Shown here one piece after another: positions 7,602 through 14,988 of a DNA stretch of 41,427 bases. Position numbers and translations under genes: made by a program. Source of the stretch: Bacteroidota bacterium (GTDB taxonomy: Bacteria > Bacteroidota > Rhodothermia > Rhodothermales > Salinibacteraceae); contig JAAAPH010000325.1 of NCBI GenBank assembly GCA_009908415.1, forward strand, positions 1 to 41,427, given 5' to 3'. Positions within the stretch are counted from its first letter, which is position 1. Each line of letters begins with the position of its first letter. The notes below the pieces were generated by a model. The model was given only the letters and a program-made list of their open reading frames with translations. It did no database searches and had not been told where the DNA came from.

Positions 7602-9068
7602 ATGCAAACCTTGCTCCTCGGGTCGGATGACGATAGACGGGCAGCACTCGAATCGATGCTTCAGCAGCGCGGCCACGCCGTCAATGCCGGGTCCACCGCC
7701 GGGGCGGCCTGGACGATCTACGAGCGCGAGCAGCCCGATCTGATTCTTTTCCCCCAACTGGAGGACATGCACCTCGCCTTCAGTCGCCGCGTGCGTGCCG
7801 TGCCGGACCGGAGCACCATGATGGTGGCGTTTTTTCAGCGGCGGGATCCGGAGCAGCTGGAGGCCGCCCACGACGCGGGCATTGATGATTGCCTGCAGGC
7901 AAGCGGGGCCATGGACGAACTCAGCAGTCAGTTCTTGTTTGTCGAGCGCCGCATCGACAAGATCGGGAAGCGCATCCGGGCCGAGCAGGCATTGCGCGAG
8001 AGCGAAGCCAAAGCCCGCGCCATCGTCGAAACGACCGTGGACGGCGTCATCACAATCGATAAGCGAGGGCGGATCGAGTCGTTCAATCAAGCCGCCGAAT
8101 CCATCTTCGGGTACGCCGCCGAGGAGGTCATTGGGGAAAACGTGAAAATGCTCATGCCCCCGCCCTACCGCGAGGAGCACGACGGCTACATGCGCAGCTA
8201 CCGCGAAACCGGGCGCCGCCAGATCATCGGCATCGGGCGGGAGGTCACGGGCAAGCGCAAGGACGGGTCCACCTTCCCGATGGATCTCGCCGTGAGTGAG
8301 GTGGGGCTGGGCGACCGGCGCATCTTCACCGGTATTGTGCGCGACATTACTGAGCGCCGCCGGTTGGAGAAGGAGATTCTCGACGTGACTGAGCAAGAGC
8401 GCCGCCGCATTGGGCAGGACCTGCACGACGGTCTCGGACAAATGCTCACCGGGATTGGGCTGCTCAGCCAGAACCTGACGCGCCAGTTGGAGGAGCGCGA
8501 CCTGCCCGAGGCCGAGGACGCTGCCGAGATTACCGACCTGCTGCGCGAGGCCGACCAGTATGCCCGTGACCTCGCCCGCGGGCTCACGCCGGTGGACCTG
8601 GAAGCGAGCGGGCTCGTTGCTGCCCTGCAGCGGCTGGTTGCGAATGCTGAACGCCTCTTTGATATTGAGTGTGTCCTTGACGAAGTCGGTTCCGCCCTTG
8701 TTCACGATGGCACCACCGCCACGCATATGTACCGCATCGCCCAGGAGGCCGTAAGCAACGCGGTGCGGCACGGTCAGGCCGATCGCATCAAGATCAGCCT
8801 GGCGTCGGGGGTGGAGCAGATCCGTCTTCGGGTGCAGGACGACGGCGTTGGATTCTCCGAAACCGAGCGCAATGGTGCGGGCATGGGGGTGCACATCATG
8901 AACTACCGTGCCCGCATCGTTGGAGGCACCCTGGACATCACCAGCGGCTCCGAAGCGGGCACCACGGTCACCTTTACGCTGCCACGCCGCTCGGTGCCCA
9001 CCAATACGGAGACGGAATCCGATGCCCGCTCGGAAAACGAAACGACGCCCTCTGAACGCCATGCATAA
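7602..9068 (+). CDS. PAS histidine kinase with FixL-like haem-binding signature
   Basis: 488 residues, cytoplasmic (no membrane segment). Residues 1-115 look like a degenerate receiver domain: the acidic pair D9-D10 is kept, but the phospho-acceptor position in PDLILFP is Pro. PAS domain ~135-250: PPPYREEHDGYMRSYRETG, then IIGIGREVTGKRKDGSTFPM. This matches FixL closely. H193 aligns with the proximal haem ligand of B. japonicum FixL (H200) and R213 with its distal oxygen-contacting arginine (R220). Then comes a HisKA_3 helix with phospho-acceptor H275 in DLHDGLGQ and an HATPase_c domain with RIAQEAVSNAVRH (N box), DDGVGF and GMGVHIMNYRA. It should phosphorylate the regulator encoded 15 bases downstream. 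Kinase class is certain; oxygen or redox-gas sensing is inferred from the two aligned residues. Confidence 0.92.
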   Translation: MQTLLLGSDDDRRAALESMLQQRGHAVNAGSTAGAAWTIYEREQPDLILFPQLEDMHLAFSRRVRAVPDRSTMMVAFFQRRDPEQLEAAHDAGIDDCLQASGAMDELSSQFLFVERRIDKIGKRIRAEQALRESEAKARAIVETTVDGVITIDKRGRIESFNQAAESIFGYAAEEVIGENVKMLMPPPYREEHDGYMRSYRETGRRQIIGIGREVTGKRKDGSTFPMDLAVSEVGLGDRRIFTGIVRDITERRRLEKEILDVTEQERRRIGQDLHDGLGQMLTGIGLLSQNLTRQLEERDLPEAEDAAEITDLLREADQYARDLARGLTPVDLEASGLVAALQRLVANAERLFDIECVLDEVGSALVHDGTTATHMYRIAQEAVSNAVRHGQADRIKISLASGVEQIRLRVQDDGVGFSETERNGAGMGVHIMNYRARIVGGTLDITSGSEAGTTVTFTLPRRSVPTNTETESDARSENETTPSERHA

Positions 9069-9098
9069 GACAGTTCGACCGCCATGCATAAGATAGTT
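9057..9098 (+). repeat. Direct repeat at the kinase/regulator junction
   Basis: CGCCATGCATAAGACAGTT (9057-9075) and CGCCATGCATAAGATAGTT (9080-9098) are 18/19 identical and 23 bases apart. The first copy carries the kinase stop codon and an ATG beginning an 11-codon reading frame (stop at 9094-9096). The second copy carries the real start of the response regulator. It looks like a local duplication of an ancestral overlapping stop/start. Confidence 0.8.
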
Positions 9099-9737
9099 AT
9101 CATCGACGACCATCCGCTGATGCGAAAGGGCCTCGCGCTCTCTCTTGACGCCGAGGTCGACCTCTCGGTCGTCGGGCAGATGAACAGCGCCGAGGAGGCC
9201 ATGGACGACTTGGAGCGCCTGGAGCCGGACCTCGCCATCATCGACATCTCGCTGCCGGGGATGAGTGGCATGGAGCTCGTCAAGCACCTGCAGGCCCGCA
9301 TGCCCGACATGCGCACGCTCGTCGTCTCGCGGCACGACGAGTCGCTCTACGCCGAACGGGCCATCCGAGCCGGCGCGCGCGGATACATCATGAAACTGGA
9401 GGCGGGCGACGTCATCGTGAAGGCCGTGCGGCACGTGATGAGCGGCGGCATCTACGTGAGCGATGAGATCAACGAGCGGCTGCTCCTGAGCATGGCCAGC
9501 GGCGGCCGCGAGCGCATCACCCAGTCGCCGCTCGAAGTGCTGAGCGATCGCGAGCTGGAAGTCTTCGAGCTGACCGGCCGGGGCATCGGCACGCGCGACA
9601 TCGCCGAGCGCCTCCACCTCTCGGTGAAAACGGTGGAGTCGTATCGCGCCCGGATCAAAAAGAAGCTTAACCTCGACTCGGCCACCGAGCTCATGCAGCA
9701 CGCCGTGCAGTGGGTCGAGAGCGAGAGCGCCAGTTGA
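9084..9737 (+). CDS. NarL/FixJ-family response regulator
   Basis: 217 residues. The receiver domain (1-120) has the acidic pair D8-D9 (VIIDDHPLMRKG), the phospho-acceptor D in LAIIDISLPGMSG near residue 54, and the conserved T/S and K positions (VVSRHDE, GYIMKLEAGD). A LuxR-type helix-turn-helix (~150-210) follows, with LSDRELEVFELTGRG and RLHLSVKTVESYRARIKKKLNL. It should bind DNA as a dimer once phosphorylated by the kinase encoded just upstream. The junction carries a 23-base-spaced direct repeat that contributes an extra short reading frame before this start. A good Rho-independent terminator follows the gene, so the pair forms one transcription unit. Targets are unknown; the flanking universal stress genes are the obvious candidates. 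Confidence 0.93.
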   Translation: MHKIVIIDDHPLMRKGLALSLDAEVDLSVVGQMNSAEEAMDDLERLEPDLAIIDISLPGMSGMELVKHLQARMPDMRTLVVSRHDESLYAERAIRAGARGYIMKLEAGDVIVKAVRHVMSGGIYVSDEINERLLLSMASGGRERITQSPLEVLSDRELEVFELTGRGIGTRDIAERLHLSVKTVESYRARIKKKLNLDSATELMQHAVQWVESESAS

Positions 9738-9762
9738 CGACGACGACTCCCGTTCCTATCGT

Positions 9763-9787
9763 GCCTGCGCTCTGCGGGCTTTTTTTT
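9763..9787 (+). terminator. Rho-independent terminator after the response regulator
   Basis: GCCTGC-GCTCT-GCGGGC forms a 6-bp stem with one G-T pair and a 5-base loop, followed by eight T residues (9780-9787). It is the only textbook intrinsic terminator in the window and separates the two-component pair from the downstream universal stress gene. Confidence 0.85.
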
Positions 9788-9809
9788 ACCAGATGAGTTG
9801 AACATCATC

Positions 9810-10757
9810 ATGCTTACGATCGAGAACATTCTCTTCCCCACGGACTTCACGCCGCGCGCGGAAGATGCCTTCTCGCACGCCGTGCACCTGGCCCATCAGC
9901 ACAACGCGCGCATCCACGTCTTCAACGTGGTGACGCCCGACGAGGCCGATCAGACCAATCCCATGGACTATCTGTCGCTGGAAGAGTCGGGCGGTGCACT
10001 CGTGCTTACCGCCGAGGACGTCGATCTGCCCGGGCCGCCCCAGCCGAAGATGAATGTCGAGATCGTGTACCACAAGATGGAAGGCGTGTCGCCGGCCAAG
10101 GAGATCGTGGAGTACGTGGCCGAGCATGACGTCGACCTCGTGGTGATGGGCACCCACGGACGGCAGGGACTCGACCGGCTGCTGAGTGGAAGCGTCTCGG
10201 AAGAGGTCGTGCGCCAATCGACCTGCCCGGTGTTCACCGTGCTGGGGCGCGACGAGCCGCAGCCCGGCCCGGAGATCCAGAGCGTGCTCGCCCCGGTGGA
10301 CTTCTCGGAGCCCGCGCGGCTGGGGCTGGCCCATGCGCGCGAGTTGGCGCAGGTCTACGATGCCACGCTCGACCTGATGCACATCGTCGAGGATGTCGTC
10401 TTTCCGTCCGTCTACGGCATCGACCCGATCGCCCCGCAGCTGCCCGACGTGCAGCAGCGTGCTGCGGAGGCGCTCGAACGCATGGCCGACGAGGTGATCG
10501 ATGGCGCCGTGCCGACGAACCTCCACGTGGTCGCCGGGTACGCCGCCCGCGACATCATCGACTTTGCGGACGAGAACGATACGGGGCTCATCGCCATGGC
10601 TACACACGGCCGCACCGGCCTGGAGCGGTTCCTGATCGGGAGCGTCACCGAGAAGGTCATCCGGAGCGCCTCGTGCCCGGTCTTCACGGTCAAGCCCTTC
10701 GGCAAGTCGCTGCTGCCGGCGTCGGTCCTCTCGTCGGATGCCGACGCGGCATCGTAG
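9810..10757 (+). CDS. Universal stress protein, two ATP-binding-type UspA domains
   Basis: 315 residues from ATG 9810, preferred over a TTG 12 bases upstream because the first strand (IENILFPTDFT) then begins at the usual distance. Two tandem UspA domains each carry the full nucleotide-binding signature: VVMGTHGRQGLDRLLSGSVSE in domain 1 and ATHGRTGLERFLIGSVTEK in domain 2. Domain 2 begins IQSVLAPVDFSEPARLGLAHA at ~155. This differs from the partner protein at 6390, whose signatures are degraded. A terminator separates it from the response regulator, so it has its own promoter, probably within 9788-9809 or read from upstream. Tandem Usp proteins often accumulate under low oxygen, which fits the FixL-like kinase next door. 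Confidence 0.9.
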   Translation: MLTIENILFPTDFTPRAEDAFSHAVHLAHQHNARIHVFNVVTPDEADQTNPMDYLSLEESGGALVLTAEDVDLPGPPQPKMNVEIVYHKMEGVSPAKEIVEYVAEHDVDLVVMGTHGRQGLDRLLSGSVSEEVVRQSTCPVFTVLGRDEPQPGPEIQSVLAPVDFSEPARLGLAHARELAQVYDATLDLMHIVEDVVFPSVYGIDPIAPQLPDVQQRAAEALERMADEVIDGAVPTNLHVVAGYAARDIIDFADENDTGLIAMATHGRTGLERFLIGSVTEKVIRSASCPVFTVKPFGKSLLPASVLSSDADAAS

Positions 10758-10890
10758 CCGTGGCGCGGGCGTAGGAGATTTACCCACGCGTACGGGCGGG
10801 AGCCTGCTGGCAAACGGGAGCACAGGGCGGTCGTACCTTCTAAGGTGGTTGACTCGATACGGAACGCATACACACGCGACGTGAGGCCTT

Positions 10891-11502
10891 ATGAGTAACG
10901 GCACGCCGGAATCGCTCGTCACGCTGGATACCAGCCGCTCCATCTGGGAGCGCTTTTTCATGGTAGCCCCGCTCATTGTGGTGGGTACGCGTGGGGACGA
11001 TGAATACAACCTCGCGCCCAAGCACATGGCGATGCCCCTCAGTTGGAAGCAGTACTATGGCTTCGTGTGTGCGCCGCACCACACGACGTATCAAAACATC
11101 CAGGCCACGGGGAGTTTTGCCATCAGCTATCCGCGTCCCGAACAGGTGACGGCCGCCAGCCTCACGGCCTCGGAGCGCCGCGACGGACCCGGCCTCGAAA
11201 AGCCGATTGTGGAGACGCTGCCCACGTTTGCCGCGACCCAGGTGGAGGGCTTGTTCTTGGAGGACGCGTACCTCTTCCTGGAGTGCGAACTCGACCGCAC
11301 GATCGACGACCTCGACGACAACAGCCTAATTCTCGGTCGCGTGGTAGCGGCCCACGTCCACGAAGATGCGCTGCGCGTCTCGGACGGCGACGACCAAAAG
11401 CTGCTGCATCAGGCGCCGCTCCTGGCGTATCTCCATCCGGGGCGCTACGCAACCGTTCAGGACACCAATGCCTTCCCGTTTCCTGCCGGGTTTTCGAAAT
11501 GA
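10891..11502 (+). CDS. Flavin reductase-like FMN-binding split-barrel protein
   Basis: 203 residues. The fold is recognised from the flavin-reductase-like pattern: a first strand with VAPLIVVGTRGDDEYNLAPKH, then SWKQYYGFVCAPHHTTYQNI (the usual 'substrate-region' strand and helix), GSFAISYPRP and a late LILGRVVAAHVHED strand. Such proteins bind FMN and either reduce flavin with NAD(P)H or act as flavin oxidoreductases on small molecules. Residues that decide between these are not evident. It is the first gene of a tight rightward cluster: the M20 peptidase starts 12 bases after its stop. A GTGAGG box lies 8 bases upstream of the ATG. Confidence 0.75.
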   Translation: MSNGTPESLVTLDTSRSIWERFFMVAPLIVVGTRGDDEYNLAPKHMAMPLSWKQYYGFVCAPHHTTYQNIQATGSFAISYPRPEQVTAASLTASERRDGPGLEKPIVETLPTFAATQVEGLFLEDAYLFLECELDRTIDDLDDNSLILGRVVAAHVHEDALRVSDGDDQKLLHQAPLLAYLHPGRYATVQDTNAFPFPAGFSK

Positions 11503-11514
11503 GGAGGCCAACCC

Positions 11515-12741
11515 ATGACCCATGTCGATGCACAGGCCGTCCTGGAGCACGTGCGCGACCGCCGGCCGGCCATGACGGATTTGCTGGCGGACCTTGCGCG
11601 GGCGGAATCGCCGTCGGATGTGCCGGCGGCGCAGCGGCGCGTCTTTAACCTGCTGGCCGACGCGCTGCGCCCGGCTGGCTACGAGGCTACCCACCTTCCG
11701 GGCGATACCTCGGGCGGACAACTCTACGCCCGACCCGCGGACCGCCCGAATAGCTCGCCCGTGCAACTCCTGATCGGGCATGGCGACACCGTGTGGCCGC
11801 AGGGGACGCTCGATACCATGCCTGTCGAGGTGACCGACGACGGCCGCATGCGTGGCCCCGGCGTGTACGACATGAAGGGTGGGCTCGTGCAGATGGTCTT
11901 CGCGCTCCGCGCAATCCGGGACCTTGACATGACGCCTTCCGTCACGCCAGTGGTTTTCGTGAACTCCGACGAAGAGATCGGCAGCCATGACGCGCGGCCG
12001 CGCATCCATCGGCTCGCCAAGGTGGCCGAGCGGACGTTCGTGCTCGAACCGTCGCTCGGACCGCAGGGCAAGCTCAAGACGGCCCGCAAGGGCATCGGCC
12101 GGTTCACGATTCGCATCACCGGCAAGTCGGCCCACGCGGGGCTCGATCCCGAGGCCGGGGCCAGCGCTATCGTCGAGCTGTCGCACGTCATTCAAAAGCT
12201 GAATGCTCTCAACGACGCCGAGCGAGGCATCACCGTCAACGTGGGCATGATCGAAGGCGGGCAGCGCCCCAACGTGGTCGCTCCCACGAGCCGCGCTACG
12301 GTCGACGTGCGCGTGCGAACCGGGGCCGACGCCAAGACCATCGAAGAGACCATCCACAGCCTGGAGGTGTCCACGCCGGGCGTGACGCTCGACATCGAGG
12401 GCAGCATCCGCCGCCCGCCGCTGGAGCGCACGCCGCGCAACCGGGCGCTCTGGCGCTGCGCGCAGGCCGCCGCCGACCGGCTGCGCATCGAACTGGACGA
12501 AGGCATGGCGGGGGGCGCTTCGGACGGCAACGAGACGAGTGCCTTTTCGGCGACGCTCGATGGGCTCGGTGCCGTGGGGGACGGCGCGCATGCCGCGCAC
12601 GAGTACGTGGACCTCGAAAAGATGGTGGAGCGCACGGCCCTGCTTGTACTCTTGTTGCTCGCCGATCCGCTGGAGCCGGACGGCGACGGGGCGGCCGCTA
12701 AGGCCGCGGCGCGTGCTCCCCACCGCAAACTCTCCAATTGA
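11515..12741 (+). CDS. M20-family metallopeptidase, carboxypeptidase G2-like
   Basis: 408 residues. A strong GAGGAGG ribosome-binding site lies just upstream. The two-zinc site of the M20 family is visible: H89 and D91 (HGDTVWP), D119 (GVYDMKGG), the catalytic and metal glutamates in NSDEEIGS at ~153-154, an E in VLEPSLGP at ~177, and a late H in DGAHAAHEYV. The lid/dimerisation domain lies between about 185 and 300 (GKSAHAGLDPEAGAS). Family members remove C-terminal residues from peptides, or acyl groups from N-acyl amino acids. The cut substrate cannot be read from sequence. There is no signal peptide, so it acts in the cytoplasm. It lies between a flavin reductase-like gene and a P-loop protein, all closely spaced, which suggests one pathway processing a small amide or peptide. 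Confidence 0.88.
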   Translation: MTHVDAQAVLEHVRDRRPAMTDLLADLARAESPSDVPAAQRRVFNLLADALRPAGYEATHLPGDTSGGQLYARPADRPNSSPVQLLIGHGDTVWPQGTLDTMPVEVTDDGRMRGPGVYDMKGGLVQMVFALRAIRDLDMTPSVTPVVFVNSDEEIGSHDARPRIHRLAKVAERTFVLEPSLGPQGKLKTARKGIGRFTIRITGKSAHAGLDPEAGASAIVELSHVIQKLNALNDAERGITVNVGMIEGGQRPNVVAPTSRATVDVRVRTGADAKTIEETIHSLEVSTPGVTLDIEGSIRRPPLERTPRNRALWRCAQAAADRLRIELDEGMAGGASDGNETSAFSATLDGLGAVGDGAHAAHEYVDLEKMVERTALLVLLLLADPLEPDGDGAAAKAAARAPHRKLSN

Positions 12742-12766
12742 GTATTACCACGGGAGGAGGACCCCG

Positions 12767-13801
12767 ATGAACGATCTACGCCAGTACACATCCCTCACCC
12801 GCATTGCGCCCCTCCAAGAGCGCGGATTTACCGTGCGCTCCCTTCCGCGCGAGGAGTGGGCCACCGGCGACTACGTGATCGGCCGGGTACGCACGCCGCC
12901 CCGGGGCTACTCCGAGATCGAGGCGCCGAGCGGACGCATGGTCGAGGTGGCCGAGGATGTAGATGTCGTGGGCGCGCTGGGCGTGCGTCATGCCACGCTG
13001 GAAGTGACGGGCACGTGGGAACAGGTCGGCGCCGCCGGCCACCTCGACGTGCTCACGAGCGCCGGCCTGTTTGGCGCCATGACCTCCACGTCCCCGTATG
13101 CGAAGTCGCTCATCCAACTGGAATACACCGGCCATGCGTTCCTCGACGGCCAAAAAGCCACCATGCGCCGGTTTGTGCCGTCGGTGCCGCATCAACCGTT
13201 TGCCGTGCCTACCGTGCTCATGACGGGCACGTCCATGTCCGCGGGAAAAACAACGGCGGCCAAGGTGATCGTCCGGCAGTTGAAAGCCGCCGGCCTGCGC
13301 GTGCTGGGGGCTAAGCTCACCGGAGCGGGTCGGTACCGCGACATCTTGCACATGGCCGACGCCGGCGCCGATCACATCTTCGACTTTGTGGATGTGGGCT
13401 TGCCCTCGACCGTGCATCCTGAAGCGGAGTACACGCGTATCATTCAGGAGTTGCTTTCCAGGATGGCCGCCGTGGACCCCGATGTGGCGGTCGTAGAGAT
13501 CGGCTCCTCGCCGCTCGAACCGTACAACGGGACCGCCGCCATCCGTGCCATTGCGGATAGCGTGCGGTGCACCGTGCTGGCCGCCTCGGATCCTTATGCC
13601 GCGTACGGCGTGATGGAAGCCTTTGGGATGGAACCCGACGTGGTGACGGGCGTCGCGACGAACACGCAAGCCGGCATTGACCTGATCGAGTCGCTCTGCG
13701 GCGTGACGGCCCTCAACGTCACCGATCCGGCCGGCCCGCCCGCCCTCCGCCGCATCCTTGCCGAAACCTTGGACCTGGCGTCGTCTGCGCGTGCGCTGTA
13801 A
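12767..13801 (+). CDS. P-loop NTPase, distantly DUF1611/MobB-like
   Basis: 344 residues from ATG 12767, which has GGAGGAGG at 12753-12760; upstream in-frame starts would overlap the peptidase gene. The N-terminal ~140 residues form an uncharacterised domain (begins YTSLTRIAPLQERGF). A Walker A motif follows, TGTSMSAGKTTAAK, with K161, then a nucleotide-domain pattern LRVLGAKLTGAGRYRD and VAVVEIGSSPLEPYNG. This is closest in style to DUF1611 proteins, in which a P-loop domain is fused to an N-terminal domain and which often sit beside amino-acid-metabolising enzymes. It probably uses ATP in a ligation, transfer or chaperone step of the pathway it shares with the flavin reductase-like protein and the M20 peptidase. 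The assignment to DUF1611 itself is tentative. Confidence 0.75.
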   Translation: MNDLRQYTSLTRIAPLQERGFTVRSLPREEWATGDYVIGRVRTPPRGYSEIEAPSGRMVEVAEDVDVVGALGVRHATLEVTGTWEQVGAAGHLDVLTSAGLFGAMTSTSPYAKSLIQLEYTGHAFLDGQKATMRRFVPSVPHQPFAVPTVLMTGTSMSAGKTTAAKVIVRQLKAAGLRVLGAKLTGAGRYRDILHMADAGADHIFDFVDVGLPSTVHPEAEYTRIIQELLSRMAAVDPDVAVVEIGSSPLEPYNGTAAIRAIADSVRCTVLAASDPYAAYGVMEAFGMEPDVVTGVATNTQAGIDLIESLCGVTALNVTDPAGPPALRRILAETLDLASSARAL

Positions 13802-13836
13802 CGCGCGGGCACGCCCTCACAAACGACTGTATACCC

Positions 13837-13977
13837 ATGGAGAACACCACGACTCGCAAATCCGATACGTCGGGCAGTAGAGCGCTTCAGGTGCTTCGCA
13901 ACACGCCAGACTGGCTGATTATCGTGCTCGTCATTCTGCTCGCCCTCGTGATTCTCGGTGTCAGCCTCGCCTTGTAG
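13837..13977 (+). CDS. 46-residue single-pass membrane protein
   Basis: It begins at ATG 13837, 35 bases after the P-loop gene, and encodes a polar N-terminus (MENTTTRKSDTSGSRALQ) followed by one strongly hydrophobic helix (WLIIVLVILLALVILGVSLAL) that runs to the C-terminus. With a basic stretch ahead of the helix, the N-terminus should face the cytoplasm. The position and clean hydrophobic pattern make it a likely real gene, perhaps the last gene of the cluster. No family is recognised. A gap of 231 bases to the next gene, with no obvious feature, follows. Confidence 0.6.
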   Translation: MENTTTRKSDTSGSRALQVLRNTPDWLIIVLVILLALVILGVSLAL

Positions 13978-14208
13978 GCAACGAAGCTGCTTGGCCGAGG
14001 CGTGGTGGGCCGAGCGACCACCGAGGGGCCTACTCCGATCCCGGCGTGGCCGAACCGCTTCAGAGGGCGTTCGCAACCGGTAGGGATGCTGGCGCGCGCC
14101 GCCGAGCGCCAGAACCGCCGTCTATGCGTTGTTAAAATCTTCGCATGCATTCGGGGTGGCTGCCTCCTACCTTACCACTCTTCGCCGTCGTAGCCGATCC
14201 GGGCTCTC

Positions 14209-14889
14209 ATGGTCGACCCCACCCCTGACGATACCACGCTGAACGAATGGTTGGGCCGGTTCTGGACCATCCCCAACGTGCTCAGCCTCGTGCGGATGGG
14301 ACTCGTGCTGCCCATCACGTATCTGGTCGTCGTCGACGGGCGCATCGACTGGCTCGTCGGCCTGATTGTGCTGGCGGCCTTCAGCGACTGGCTCGACGGG
14401 CGCATCGCGCGCTGGTCGCACACGGTATCCGAGTGGGGCAAGGTGATCGATCCGATTGCCGACAAGTTCGCGGCGATGATGATCGTCCCTGCGCTCGTCT
14501 TTCGCCCCGTTGAACCGACGCTGCCGCTGTGGTTGCTGCTCGTCGTCGTCGGGCGCGACCTGAGCATCGTGGCCGGCGGGGTGCTCATCGCCAAGCGCAC
14601 CGGGCGCATCGCGGTGAGCTCGTGGGCAGGCAAGCTGGCCGTCGCCGCGCTCTCCCTCACGGTGCTGGCCGCTATCCTGAAGGCCGATCCGCCCATTCTG
14701 CAGTTCTGCGTAGGACTCACCGCGGTGCTGATGGGGCTTTCCTTTGTGGTGTATACCACCCGCCTCATTCGCATCCTCCGCGTGACGCAGCACCGCCCGC
14801 CGCCGGCTCCGCCGCAGGAGGACGGTCAGGCCTCGGACGCGGTCCGGCCGCCGGCCGAGCGGGAAGAACAGGCAAAGTCGGTCCAGTAG
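14209..14889 (+). CDS. pgsA: CDP-alcohol phosphatidyltransferase (PgsA/cardiolipin synthase type)
   Basis: 226 residues with five to six predicted membrane helices. The family signature is complete: D60-x2-D63-G64-x2-A67-R68-x8-G77-x3-D81-x3-D85 (from SDWLDGRIARW to VIDPIADK). These aspartates bind the metal ions and CDP. It transfers a phosphatidyl group from CDP-diacylglycerol to an alcohol at the inner membrane, most likely glycerol-3-phosphate, giving phosphatidylglycerol-phosphate. Cardiolipin synthase of the same family is the alternative, so the symbol is tentative. The hydrophilic C-terminal 30 residues are rich in P, A and E. It lies just upstream of ftsY, and the start codon has no clear ribosome-binding site. 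Confidence 0.88.
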   Translation: MVDPTPDDTTLNEWLGRFWTIPNVLSLVRMGLVLPITYLVVVDGRIDWLVGLIVLAAFSDWLDGRIARWSHTVSEWGKVIDPIADKFAAMMIVPALVFRPVEPTLPLWLLLVVVGRDLSIVAGGVLIAKRTGRIAVSSWAGKLAVAALSLTVLAAILKADPPILQFCVGLTAVLMGLSFVVYTTRLIRILRVTQHRPPPAPPQEDGQASDAVRPPAEREEQAKSVQ

Positions 14890-14988
14890 CCCGGGCTGCG
14901 GTGGACACTGCGGTCGAGCTGCGAGTTTGTGTTCAACCGTTGAGCAAAAGTCCGTTGACCGAAATCACATCAAGCTACGCGACGCTTC

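Noticed and set aside
7338-9701. Leftward open frame of 787 codons opposite the kinase and regulator
   Set aside because: Composition is His/Val/Gly-rich without motifs and it spans two well-supported rightward genes; a mirror frame caused by high third-position GC.
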